From contig CADWAF010004661.1 of assembly GCA_902984215.1 (NCBI GenBank), forward strand, positions 1 to 11,056: a DNA stretch of 11,056 nucleotides. Direction: 5' to 3'. The position numbers were made by a program, and so were the translations under genes. The DNA is from Willaertia magna. Lineage: Eukaryota > Heterolobosea > Eutetramitea > Acrasida > Naegleriidae. This document shows, piece after piece, positions 1 to 7,370 of this stretch; the stretch's first letter is position 1, and each line of letters begins with the position of its first letter. The notes under the pieces were generated by a model. That model searched no databases and was not told the origin of the DNA. It saw only the letters and a program-made list of their open reading frames with translations.

Positions 1-2656
1 ATTTGTCTTGTATTTTTATTATTTCACTGTGTTGTCAGTGTGAGTAAGTAAAGAATAACTTTTATTGAACTTTAAATAAATAATTTAATGAATTTATTAT
101 CATTACAACTAATTAGCTAATTATTCTTTCGAGTGCGAATTGAAAAGAAAGGATTCTCAAATAGATGATGGAATAGCTGTTTTTACTTATCAACATGAAA
201 AAAATCAATTAAATTGGAAGATTTATTCAACAAACAATAACAATAATAATGAATTTACTGTTTATAGATTAGTTCACGATGATTATAAAATTTTACAAAA
301 TACTACAAATAATAATTTTACAATAATTGATTTGGATAGTAATTATGGTTATTTAAATAAAACAAATCAATATATAATTATTCCTGATTTATTTAAAGAA
401 AAATATACTTTACAAAAAGTGACAATTATCAATCAACAGTCAACATCATTAATAAATAATGAATTATTTTCTACATTTACAGAAAATAACAATGAAATAA
501 TTGAATCTACAGGAAAATTAATAAACACATGTGGTTCAGCATCTCCTGTAGTAGCTTTCAAAATGGATAATTGGAAAATGTGGGTTGTTTTAGTATTAGT
601 TATATCCATGTTAATTTTATTAATATTTGATCTTTATAAACCTTATTTCATTATCTTTTTAGTTCTATTAATTATGGTTTTATTAAATATTATTACCTTA
701 AAAGAGGCACTTGCTGGATTTTCAAATGATGGTGTACTAACTATTGGTTTTTTATTTCCAGTGGTTTATCCATTGTCAACTAACCCATTGATGGTAAAGT
801 TAGCAAAAATATTATTTGGTGTTCCAAGATTTAGTCCACGTTTGTCTTATTTAAGGATTTTTTTACCTATTGCTTTTCTTTCCATGTTTTTGGTAAGTAG
901 TTTTTTGAATTCTAAAATTTAATTTGTTTATATTATTTTTATTATTATAATTGAAAAAAACAATGATTAGAATAATGCACCAATTGTTGTAACATTTATT
1001 CCATTAATTAAAGATTGGACAAGAGAACATAATTTACCTGCTTCTAAATTTTTAATTCCTCTAAGTTTTATGACAATAGCTGGAGGATTATGTACTATTA
1101 TTGGAACATCAACAAATCTCGTTACCTCTGGATTATTAATTAGTTATGGATATGAAGGATTTTCACTATTTGAATTTGGTAAAATTGGTGGAATTTTACT
1201 TGTTGTAATGACACTTTACTTAATGACTATTGGTTATTCTTTATTGCCAAGTAATAAGGGAGGTTTATTTAAATTCGCAATGGAAAGAAGTGAAAAGTTT
1301 TTAACACAATTAGATATTGTTGACAAGAAATCTCCATTAATTGGTAAGACAAAAAGGAAAGCAATGGAACATTTAGATTTATTGAAATTAGAAATGATTG
1401 AAGTGATTAGACCTAAAGGTTTAGAAGGTGAAAAGGAAATGATTATGGAAATTGACAATAATCAAGATGAATATGAACGTATTTGTCCAGTTCCAGATGA
1501 TTTTATAATTCATTTTGGAGATAAATTAATTTTAAAAGGTTCACCAAGTGAAGTTATGAAATTACATTCAATTTCTGGAAGTGCAGATAAAGTAAAGTCA
1601 ATTTCAATTTATCAAATGTTAGGAACTGAAAATTTACAACAGAAACGTAATTCTTTGGATTATGCACCAAATAATAATAATTTAGATTCTTCCCCAAGTA
1701 GCACAAATCTTAAAGAAGAAGAAGAAAACAATGATAAACTTACTTTGAGAAGAGATGTAAACGAGATTGAGTTGGAAGATACAGAAGAAAGTCATCCAGC
1801 ACCAATTCCAAAGAGTGAATTGTTAAGGAAATCATTAGAATTTAATAATAATCAACGTGTAGTTGATCTTGATAAGAATAATGAAGATAATGATCCAGAG
1901 TTTTTTGAAATTGTTATTTCTAATAGTAATTCATGTATTGGTGGAACGTATGATAAATTTGAAAAGAAATATCAAGCAGTTATTCTTGCCGTTCGTCACA
2001 GAGAATCTGTTATGAAAGAAACAACTGACACTGAAGATTTTAAACAATTAACAGTAAATATGGGAGATACATTATTAGTTTTAGGTAAAAGTGATTTTTA
2101 TGAAAGATGGAGAGAAACTAGTGAATTTTATGTTATTTCAAGATGTGGTGTAAATCCAAAGAAAGACCATCGTAAATTTATTGTAAAAGTTTTTGGAAAA
2201 GAATATAACTTGTGGTGGTGGGAGCATTTAATTTTACTAGTTTTTATTGGGATGATTGCTGCAGCAACGTCAGGAATTCCTATGATAATATGTTCTATGA
2301 CAGCGTTTTCAGTAATGGTTATTTTAAAACTAATTTCTCCTGTTAAAGCAGTTTCAACAGTTGATTGGCAATTATTAATGATGGTGGCGGCTGGTTTGGG
2401 AATAGGTGTTGCCATCAAGAATTCTGGTATTGCTGAAGGATTTGCAGCATTATTATCTGTCCTTAATATTCCTGATTTTTTACTACCGGCCGTAATGTAT
2501 TTGTTAACACAAACAATGACACAAGTTATCACAAATAATGCTGCAGTAGCTTGTACTTTGCCATTAGCGGTTTCATTAGCGGAAGCCCGTGAATTAAATG
2601 TTAAAATGATGGGTATGATTTGTGCTATTTCAGCAAGTTCAGAATTTGTTCTCTAA
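1..2656 (+). CDS. SLC13/DASS-family transporter with two RCK/TrkA-C domains, 5' partial, 3' end uncertain
   Basis: This is a membrane anion or dicarboxylate transporter of the SLC13/CitT/ArsB-like group; the substrate cannot be told from sequence. Exons visible are about 1-43, 117-892 and 971-2656, giving roughly 830 residues, with the start before the window. Bases 1-39 read as a hydrophobic stretch (ICLVFLLFHCVVS) that would suit a signal peptide. Next comes an Asn-rich ectodomain (to about 570) with sequons NTT and NKT, then helices from about 578. The first family signature (FLNNAP.VVTFIPL) is formed exactly across the intron at 893-970, followed by GTSTNLV at about 1106-1126. Two cytosolic RCK/TrkA-C-like domains lie at about 1378-1580 and 1890-2145. 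Further helices run from about 2218, with the second signature TQVITNNAAVA near 2516-2548. The reading frame stops after SASSEFVL. Relatives continue with a TP(I/F)GYQTN-type motif and one or more helices, so the end is truncated, spliced or decayed. Confidence 0.88.
44..116 (+). other. Intron 1 of the transporter (probable)
   Basis: The frame is closed by TAA at 110-112, so the exon from 117 needs an upstream exon. Donor gtaagta at 44 with acceptor attag ending at 116 joins a hydrophobic signal-like stretch to VTNYSFECELK in frame. A second in-frame solution is donor gtgagtaagt at 40 with acceptor tttcgag ending at 133. I prefer the first because its donor matches the other introns here, but the choice is not certain. 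Confidence 0.5.
893..970 (+). other. Intron 2 of the transporter
   Basis: Donor gtaagtag at 893 and acceptor gattag ending at 970 give a 78-nt, phase-0 intron of about 15% G+C by hand count. Joining the flanks restores SMFL-NNAPIVV, the conserved first Asn-containing signature of the SLC13-like family, which is strong support for both splice sites. Confidence 0.93.
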
Positions 2657-2776
2657 TACAACTTACTTAATTAAAAATTCATGATTTGCAACAAGGCAAT
2701 TGGCACTTATTCAAATTGCTGCTATTACTTGAAATCTTTTGGAGCTGCTCACTATTGGGCAGTCACAGAAAAATAA
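2648..2776 (+). pseudogene. Possible last intron plus shortened or decayed C-terminus of the transporter
   Basis: After the TAA at 2654-2656 the same frame is open from 2663 to 2773 except for a TAA at 2672-2674. From 2696 it reads AIGTYSNCCYYLKSFGAAH, then YWAVTEK and stop at 2774-2776. This loosely resembles the family ending, P-I-G-Y-Q-T-N followed by (D/E)Y-x-x-F-G-A-P-x-x-x-W. A gt...ag segment at 2648-2695 (48 nt, phase 0) would splice out both stops, but its gttctc donor is unlike the others here. The stretch is either a genuine but shortened last exon or a decayed remnant. If genuine, the gene ends 12 bp from the convergent gene at 2789. Confidence 0.35.
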
Positions 2777-2788
2777 AATAAACTTTAA

Positions 2789-3321
2789 TTACAATATATC
2801 CATTTTATTACCACAATCACCCCCCTCACCTTGCCTTTCCAACAATTCTTCTTTCGTATCCACACCCTTAATAAATTTACTCTTAAGAATAAAAGTACAT
2901 CTAACAGTACTAAGCATGTTTCTTACAGATTCAATCTTTTCAAACTCACCTATCAAAACATCCAAATTAAGCTTTAAAACCTTTGCACTTTCATTAACTA
3001 CCTTAACAACTTCTTTACATGAATCCTCTAATTTGTTATTAGCTAATGTATTCTTAGACGTATCATTCTTAGCCTCTTTTGATGTAACATTATTCTTTGT
3101 CTTTTTAGATTGAAATTTCTCGCTTTTATCTATAAATTTTCCTACCCTCTTTTTTTTAAAATCCTCCAATAGAGTCTTATCTTTTAGAGGAGGTATAAAC
3201 TTTTTACTCTTCTAATTTAATAAAATATAAAATATAATAAAGTAATACAAAAACTTACTTTTTTGGTTGATGAATTGTTATCTTGCTTTTCAACTGAACT
3301 AGAACTACTAATAAGTTTCAT
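2789..3321 (-). CDS. Small lysine-rich spliced protein of unknown function, 161 aa
   Basis: Two exons are visible on the minus strand: 3321-3259 (21 codons, ATG at 3321 after an A-run) and 3211-2789. Splicing at 3258-3212 is phase 0. The product begins MKLISSSSSVEKQDN, continues with a Lys-rich stretch (KKSKKFIPPLKDK, DFKKKRVGKF), and has a helical middle. The C-terminal part is short and Cys/Gly-containing. No family is recognised; the basic clusters suggest a nuclear or nucleic-acid-associated protein, which is inference only. The stop overlaps the sequence TTGTAA, as in other genes of the cluster. It is divergent from the gene at 3384, with only 62 bp between the two ATGs, so they share a promoter region, and it is convergent with the transporter. 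Confidence 0.72.
3212..3258 (-). other. 47-nt intron in the lysine-rich gene
   Basis: The minus strand reads gtaagttttt...aaattag, about 11% G+C by hand count. Its length is not a multiple of three, and the downstream exon is preceded by an in-frame TAG that is part of the acceptor. Splicing it links an ATG exon to the open frame downstream, so the intron is well supported. Confidence 0.85.
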
Positions 3322-3383
3322 TTTTTTAGTAAATAAACTACAGCACAAAACGGTCTAGTAATACTAACTACAACTACCAAAAA

Positions 3384-4343
3384 ATGGAACAATTAACTCT
3401 CTAAAAACTCATCGAAATATTAAATCAAATTAATAAAACCAATAATGAATCGATATTCAGAGATATCGCCATAACAGTTATTTTAAAACTGTACAGAATG
3501 AAAGAAAATATAAATGAACTAGAACAAATTAGTATGGAATTAAAAATTAACATTGCACCTCCTGTTATTAATAATAAACAAAATACTGAAAATAATAATG
3601 ATAGTCAGGCAACTAATTCAAATGGTTCCAAAACAAATACTAATGATAGTCAAACAAACAATTCAAATAATCCAGAAACAAATACTAATAACCTTCCAAA
3701 AACCCCAAACGACAAGAAAAAGAGTAAGTATAAACAACTTTAATAATCTTAATAACTATATCCTTAATTAAAATATTTAGAAATTGATATAGAAGAGCTA
3801 GAAGAAGAATATGAAAGGAATGAAAATTTATTACTCCAAACCTTACAGGATAGTTGTGTCAATATAAAAGGAAAGGGGATTGAAGAAATTATTCTATTAG
3901 AAACCTACAGTAAATATGTACAGCAAATATATTGCTGCTGTATTTATCTCTACATGAAAGCAAACAACAACAAGAATGATTCACAGTTAGCTAAAGAAAT
4001 TAAGGAGAAAAACAAAGAAGCAAAAGGTTATTCTAGACAATTAATTCAAAAAAAAAGAATGTTTGGAGAAAGCTTGTTCAGATACCTACTTTTATTTCAC
4101 TCCCAAATTACCCACCACAGATACAAAAAGGAATTATTCAAACAAGTATTTAAAGAATTGAAGGATTGGAATAAGGAACATAAAGATTATGTAGTTGAAG
4201 TACAATACTTGTTGGAGCAATTGACTGGTGTTGTTAATAACCAAATGGAAGAATCTGAAAAAGAAGAAGAACAAGAAGAAGAAGAAAAAGAAGAAGAAGA
4301 AAAAGAAGAAGAAGAACAAGAAGAAGAGCCAAAAGAAAAATAA
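3384..4343 (+). CDS. Helical protein with Asn-rich linker and Glu-rich tail; in-frame TAA at codon 7
   Basis: Exon 1 is 3384-3723 and exon 2 is 3781-4343, joined by a phase-1 intron. The ATG at 3384 directly follows a leader (ACTACAACTACCAAAAA) like that of neighbouring genes, but codon 7 (3402-3404) is TAA. The frame after it is open and helix-like (KLIEILNQINKTNN...) up to the next ATG at 3498. The full span would be 300 codons before the stop; from 3498 it is 262 aa. Domains are an N-terminal helical part, an Asn/Thr-rich linker at about 3560-3705, an amphipathic helical region with a YCCCIYLY patch near 3930, and an almost pure Glu/Lys tail at 4246-4343. The family is unknown. The TAA may be a recent nonsense mutation, be read through, or mean the true start is 3498. 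Confidence 0.7.
3724..3780 (+). other. 57-nt intron
   Basis: Donor gtaagta at 3724 and acceptor atatttag ending at 3780 bound a segment of about 16% G+C with stops in it. Phase 1 splicing gives KKK-IDIEELEEEYER and continues in frame into the ATG-containing frame at 3954, so what look like two short genes are one. Confidence 0.88.
4257..4343 (+). repeat. GAA-rich purine tract encoding an acidic tail
   Basis: This is an almost pure purine run of GAA/AAA with occasional CAA codons that encodes the Glu-rich C-terminus of the preceding gene. A related tract, sharing the string AAAGAAGAAGAAGAACAAGA, occurs near the 3' end of the gene at 4957-5352. Confidence 0.85.
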
Positions 4344-4410
4344 TTGGAATGTAATAATAAAATTAAATTGTTTGTTAAAATAATAGAAAATGTTTGTTAC
4401 TCCATTACAA

Positions 4411-4428
4411 AATACAACTACAAAAAAA
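4411..4428 (+). promoter_or_regulatory. Leader motif AATACAACTACAAAAAAA at a start codon
   Basis: This 18-nt string runs directly into an ATG and recurs exactly at 6921-6938, upstream of another ATG. A variant, ACTACAACTACCAAAAAA, precedes the ATG at 3384, and ATACAACAATACAAAAAA precedes the gene at 6514. It is probably a core promoter or start-site/5'UTR element of this gene set; the function is inferred. Confidence 0.6.
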
Positions 4429-4715
4429 TGTCCACTACTAATAAACCAAACACAAAATTTAAACCCCCAATCACACGCAATAATACAAAGATTGCAGAAC
4501 AAACAAAAGAAGGCTATTCAACCGAAAAAACTAATGATTCAGAAAGTGAATCTGAATTAAATGTTCTAGAAGAATTAATGATTGAAATTATTGAGGCCAA
4601 AGAAGAAATAACAATCAAAGAAAGTCAATTAGCAAAAGTAAAAAAAAAATTGAAAGAGAAGCAGAATATTATAGACAATTTAATTAATATTGTCAATACC
4701 TTAAATTCAAACTAG
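4428..4715 (+). CDS. Small coiled-coil protein of unknown function, 95 aa
   Basis: The ATG at 4428 follows immediately after AATACAACTACAAAAAAA, and TTACAA lies 18 bp further up, so this start is preferred over the in-frame TTG at 4344. The product begins MSTTNKPNTKFKPPITRNN, a basic and probably disordered part. It then has a Ser/Glu-rich patch (SESESELN) and a C-terminal heptad-like helix from about 4560 to 4700. It ends in TAG, the only TAG stop among the genes here. No family is recognised. It is co-oriented with the preceding gene, 84 bp downstream, but has its own leader motif. TTGTAA follows at 4793. Confidence 0.75.
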   Translation: MSTTNKPNTKFKPPITRNNTKIAEQTKEGYSTEKTNDSESESELNVLEELMIEIIEAKEEITIKESQLAKVKKKLKEKQNIIDNLINIVNTLNSN

Positions 4716-4894
4716 AACAAGTAATTGAGGGGATTAATTGAATGAAAATGCATATGTATAAGGGAAGTGTGTAGGGAATAAATAAACTATAATTGTAATC
4801 CAAATTCAACGACTTTGTTATTTTCTTGTGAATCTTTGTTAATTATTATTGTAAATATTGAGCTAGATGCTTTACAAAAAATTTAAATTAGTTG

Positions 4895-4925
4895 ATCATG
4901 GACAGAAAAATAAAAAAACCATGAT
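4895..4925. repeat. Inverted repeat upstream of the acidic gene
   Basis: ATCATGG (4895-4901) and CCATGAT (4919-4925) are perfect 7-bp arms around an A-rich loop, and a further CCATGAcc copy follows at 4929. It lies 32 bp before the ATG at 4957, in the 241-bp gap that otherwise holds only AT-rich sequence, TTGTAA at 4793 and TTACAA at 4872. Confidence 0.5.
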
Positions 4926-4956
4926 TGGCCATGACCACAATAAAAGCTATTAAAAA

Positions 4957-5352
4957 ATGGATGAATTACAACAACCCAATAGTGACCAAATAAATACAGG
5001 CAAAGAAGAGAATAAAGAAAATCAAGAAGAAATTAATGTAAAAGAAAACGATCTGAATGATAATGATGGAGCAGATGCATATTGGGTAGATCAACCTGGT
5101 CAATTTGACCCACATTCACCATCAAAGTTTCTAGTTGAAGAAAACGAGTCAGTGAAGAAGGAAAATAATGTTCAAGTAGATGCGATTGAGACAGTCGTTT
5201 ATTATTACAACCAGTTTAAAAAAGATTATTACACAGACGACGATGAAGAAGAAGAAGAAGAACAAGAAAAAGAAGAAGAAGAACAAGAAAACTACAAAAA
5301 GCACAGATTAAATAAAACTGTATTTAAAAGTGATAAAAAACAAAAGTTGTAA
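4957..5352 (+). CDS. Acidic Asn/Glu-rich protein with basic C-terminus, 131 aa
   Basis: The ATG at 4957 follows an A-run. The N-terminal half is Asn/Glu/Gln-rich and likely disordered. A more ordered-looking patch (ADAYWVDQPGQFDPHSPSKF) lies at about 5071-5130, then YYYNQFKKDYYTDDD. An E-rich tract encoded by GAA repeats follows at about 5239-5290, and the protein ends in a lysine-rich NLS-like tail (KSDKKQKL). No family is recognised. The last codon plus stop is TTG-TAA, followed by TTGTAATAAA at 5362, a compact 3' signal. It is convergent with the zinc-finger gene at 5497-5868. Confidence 0.75.
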   Translation: MDELQQPNSDQINTGKEENKENQEEINVKENDLNDNDGADAYWVDQPGQFDPHSPSKFLVEENESVKKENNVQVDAIETVVYYYNQFKKDYYTDDDEEEEEEQEKEEEEQENYKKHRLNKTVFKSDKKQKL

Positions 5353-5371
5353 TAAATGTAATTGTAATAAA
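5347..5371 (+). terminator. 3'-end signal TTGTAA...TTGTAATAAA
   Basis: TTGTAA overlaps the stop codon at 5350-5352 and TTGTAATAAA follows at 5362-5371. The motif joins UGUA (the classical CFIm-type upstream element) with AAUAAA (polyadenylation signal). The same arrangement is seen on the minus strand at 5509-5500 and 9715-9704, and on the plus strand at 7327-7336. Confidence 0.55.
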
Positions 5372-5496
5372 TATATATTTTGTGTTTCAATTATACACAC
5401 ATTCTTTACAATTTCTACTTTACAATAATTCAACTCTTAATACAAGTTTTCATAATGTTAATGAATAAACTTGTTATGTACTATATTCAAATTTGT

Positions 5497-5868
5497 TTAT
5501 TTATTACAATTATTAGTGTCTTCACTTAACTTTGGTTCTCTATTAGTTTCCTTTTCCTCATCCACCTCTATTTCATAAGGATTAAAGCAATTACAAGTAC
5601 AAAGATATCTATTGTTATCATCCCATCCTCCATTATAATTATTATCATAACAATTAGAGCAGTATCTATCACCACATTGTGTACAAATAACATCTGTTGA
5701 AGATTCATAATGATATTCCTCACATCCTTGACAATAAAAATCCCTTTTTATATTGTATTCAAACACGTAATCATCTTTAAATTCTTCTTCTGAATAATAC
5801 TCCTCAATGAATGACTCTTTAATAAATTGATTTCTTAAGGCTAGTATCTCACTAACTTGTTCTTCCAT
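5497..5868 (-). CDS. Cys-rich zinc-finger protein (FYVE/RING-like treble clef), 123 aa
   Basis: The ATG at 5868 is chosen over the in-frame TTG at 5931; TTACAA lies about 40 bp upstream. An acidic helical N-terminus (residues 1-40) is followed by Cys46, 49, 62, 65, 70, 73, 90, 92 and 94, spaced C-x2-C-x12-C-x2-C-x4-C-x2-C-x16-C-x-C-x-C. The core CTQCGDRYCSNC fits the C-x2-C-G-x3-C-x2-C pattern of FYVE-type fingers. It lacks the preceding RHHC basic motif that binds PI3P, and the last pair is C-x-C rather than C-x2-C. It may therefore be a divergent FYVE/PHD/RING-like zinc module for protein binding. An acidic tail ends in NNCNK. The 3' end carries TTGTAATAAA overlapping the last codons. Confidence 0.78.
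   Translation of the reverse strand: MEEQVSEILALRNQFIKESFIEEYYSEEEFKDDYVFEYNIKRDFYCQGCEEYHYESSTDVICTQCGDRYCSNCYDNNYNGGWDDNNRYLCTCNCFNPYEIEVDEEKETNREPKLSEDTNNCNK
5500..5509 (-). terminator. 3'-end signal TTGTAATAAA overlapping the coding end
   Basis: On the minus strand TTGTAATAAA overlaps the last codons (AAT TGT AAT AAA TAA) of the zinc-finger gene, so the putative polyadenylation signal is embedded in the coding end. Confidence 0.5.
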
Positions 5869-6006
5869 TTTTCTGTTATTGTTATTTGTTACAGCTCTAA
5901 ATAATTGTAAATAATGACCACTAGTGAGCAATGAAATATAAACTCTTAGACAACATGTAGTTGTTTAAACAGAAGTAAACAATTCTTTTATTATTAACAA
6001 TGAACT

Positions 6007-6366
6007 TTACAATCCTTCATCAACAAGTTTTTCATTTTCCACTTTTGCCTTAAAGGAGGGGGCATAATTAATTTTAATATTATTCTCATCATTATCATTG
6101 CCCTTTTCTAATAAACTGTCCTCTAGTGGGTTTTCTTGATTGTCTTTAGGCTGATCATTATCTTTGTTTGCCTTTAATACTTCTTTTACGTTTGCTTCAA
6201 TTAACTCACCTTCATTTGCTTCAATGACTACTTCTTGTTCTACATTGTTCCTATTAATAGATTCCTTTTCAATTTCTTGTAACAATATTAAGTTTGTATG
6301 ATTTTTAATAGAACCATTAAATTTTATAAATTGAGCAGGCCTATGTTTTCGGACTTGAGATTTCAT
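6007..6366 (-). CDS. Acidic protein with basic N-terminus, 119 aa, unknown function
   Basis: The ATG at 6366 follows TTACATTGTAAAAA on the minus strand. The N-terminus is basic (MKSQVRKHRPAQFIKF). The middle carries imperfect EAN repeats (IEANEGELIEANVKEVLKAN), and a long acidic Asn/Asp/Glu-rich region follows, ending KLVDEGL. No family is recognised. The last sense codon and stop are TTG-TAA, the same 3' feature as in the genes ending at 2789 and 5352. It is tandem with the zinc-finger gene downstream and divergent from the small gene starting at 6514. Confidence 0.72.
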   Translation of the reverse strand: MKSQVRKHRPAQFIKFNGSIKNHTNLILLQEIEKESINRNNVEQEVVIEANEGELIEANVKEVLKANKDNDQPKDNQENPLEDSLLEKGNDNDENNIKINYAPSFKAKVENEKLVDEGL

Positions 6367-6369
6367 TTT

Positions 6370-6380
6370 TTACAATGTAA
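6370..6380. promoter_or_regulatory. TTACA-A-TGTAA dyad between divergent genes
   Basis: TTACAATGTAA is a near-palindrome 4 bp upstream of the ATG at 6366 and lies in the shared region with the gene at 6514; TTACAA recurs at 6397. It fits the TTACAA element seen before most genes here. A promoter role is inferred. Confidence 0.4.
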
Positions 6381-6417
6381 ATAGCGCCAAAAGTGATTAC
6401 AAAAACAAGAAGATATA

Positions 6418-6445
6418 TGAATGAATGAATGAATTAATAAACATA
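6418..6445 (+). repeat. (TGAA)4 tandem repeat plus AATAAACATA, left copy
   Basis: TGAATGAATGAATGAA is followed by TTAATAAACATA. A matching block, (TGAA)4 then TAAACATA, sits at 6822-6845. The two are direct repeats about 404 bp apart that flank the small gene at 6514-6726. Confidence 0.75.
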
Positions 6446-6467
6446 CAACAATACAAAAAAAAAAATA

Positions 6468-6509
6468 GTAAGTATCAAAATAAATCTTGATTATTATAAT
6501 TAATATTAG
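6468..6509 (+). other. 42-nt intron in the 5' leader (probable)
   Basis: gtaagtatc at 6468 and aatattag ending at 6509 bound an AT-rich segment of about 14% G+C, 4 bp before the ATG at 6514. The upstream exon carries the leader motif ATACAACAATACAAAAAA but has no usable ATG in frame, so this appears to be an intron of the 5' untranslated region. Confidence 0.6.
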
Positions 6510-6513
6510 AAGA

Positions 6514-6726
6514 ATGAACGTTAGTGTTGTTAGTATAGAATTAGACGTTTCTGCAGAAATAGATGAAATATTAGAAGATGATTTTATGCCTGAAGAAGAA
6601 AAGAATACAATTTATCCAAAATCTATTGTTAACCACTTCGAAGATATAGAAATTAATTGTAATAATAATAAACAAATATGTTGTAAAATTTATGAAGCTA
6701 ATCTTACAAGTCAAATTAAACAATAA
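6514..6726 (+). CDS. Small acidic protein, 70 aa, unknown function
   Basis: The ATG at 6514 lies just after a probable 5'UTR intron. The product begins MNVSVVSIELDVSAEIDEIL, is acidic in the middle (EDDFMPEEEKN), and has a C-terminal half with three Cys (NCNNNKQICCKIYE). No family is recognised. The gene sits between two TGAA tandem-repeat blocks (6418-6445 and 6822-6845), so it may have been duplicated or inserted as a unit. The stop is TAA within CAATAAATAAAC, which gives an AATAAA signal. Confidence 0.62.
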   Translation: MNVSVVSIELDVSAEIDEILEDDFMPEEEKNTIYPKSIVNHFEDIEINCNNNKQICCKIYEANLTSQIKQ

Positions 6727-6818
6727 ATAAACTTAAATATACCTTCTAATGTCTAATATTTAAATCTATAATCTTCTTTTTCAAATTATTCTTAAAATGT
6801 ACGACCAGGAGTATGAAA

Positions 6819-6845
6819 GAATGAATGAATGAATGAATAAACATA
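6819..6845 (+). repeat. (GAAT)5 tandem repeat plus AAACATA, right copy
   Basis: GAATGAATGAATGAATGAAT followed by AAACATA matches the block at 6418-6445. It lies in the 241-bp gap between the genes ending at 6726 and starting at 6968, which otherwise holds AT-rich sequence and the leader motif at 6921. Confidence 0.75.
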
Positions 6846-6920
6846 TAATTTTCATTCTCTTTCTTATCTGTAATAGAATTTATAGTGTATTGAACTCTAG
6901 TTGACCAAAGAAATATTTGT

Positions 6921-6938
6921 AATACAACTACAAAAAAA
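6921..6938 (+). promoter_or_regulatory. Leader motif AATACAACTACAAAAAAA
   Basis: This is an exact 18-nt copy of the motif at 4411-4428. Here it lies 30 bp upstream of the ATG at 6968, with AAGCCTTACAATG at the start codon itself. Its preceding TTGTAA makes a TTGTAATACAA arrangement. Confidence 0.6.
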
Positions 6939-6967
6939 AAGCAAAACAAATCATTATAAGCCTTACA

Positions 6968-7324
6968 ATGGAAAAGAGAGTTAAAGAAGATACATTCGAA
7001 GTAACCAACAAAAGAAAGAAGATTAAGAAGAAAATGGAGAACAATGTTCAAAACGTAAAAGATAAGAAGGAGGAAAAGCAAAGTAATTCTAAGCTAATTA
7101 GTGATGAAGATTTATCAGAAGATGTATCAGTTGAAGGTAATGAAGATCAATTATCCACCACTATTATTACCAGCGGTGGTAATAAAGAAGATTTATTCAT
7201 TGGGTCAGAAGACAGCTTTTTGGAATATTTACTAAATATCACCTCTCCCTTACCAGAACCTAATTATCCTAGCCCTACAAGCTTCTTATTAGAAATTCCC
7301 GATTCTCCACAATCTAATAAATAA
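6968..7324 (+). CDS. Nuclear-type charged protein with strong basic cluster, 118 aa
   Basis: The ATG at 6968 overlaps TTACAA (6963-6968) and follows AAGCCTTA, which also precedes the ATG at 8754. The N-terminal third is strongly basic with a classical NLS-like run (KRKKIKKK, residues about 15-22). The middle is acidic with Ser (SDEDLSEDVSVEGNEDQ). The C-terminal third mixes acidic, hydrophobic and Pro residues (DSFLEYLLNITSPLPEPNYP), a pattern also seen in transcription activation or adaptor-binding segments. No DNA-binding domain is visible. A nuclear regulatory role is inferred from composition only. TTGTAATAAA starts 3 nt after the stop. Confidence 0.72.
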   Translation: MEKRVKEDTFEVTNKRKKIKKKMENNVQNVKDKKEEKQSNSKLISDEDLSEDVSVEGNEDQLSTTIITSGGNKEDLFIGSEDSFLEYLLNITSPLPEPNYPSPTSFLLEIPDSPQSNK

Positions 7325-7326
7325 TA

Positions 7327-7336
7327 TTGTAATAAA
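7327..7336 (+). terminator. 3'-end signal TTGTAATAAA
   Basis: A perfect TTGTAATAAA starts 3 nt after the TAA at 7322-7324, consistent with the other 3' ends in the window. Confidence 0.55.
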
Positions 7337-7370
7337 ATAATTGAACTAAATAAAATCTAATGTCAAATCT

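Noticed and set aside
2739..3113. Plus-strand frame across 2739-3113
   Set aside because: It is antisense to the spliced lysine-rich gene, which has better start, intron and 3' signals.
4134..4502. Minus-strand frame rich in Phe, membrane-protein-like
   Set aside because: It is the antisense of the GAA-rich acidic tail, which reads as TTC/TTT on the other strand; it is a shadow.
6746..7081. Minus-strand hydrophobic frame across 6746-7081
   Set aside because: It overlaps the N-terminus of the basic gene at 6968 antisense and includes the TGAA repeat; there is no independent support.
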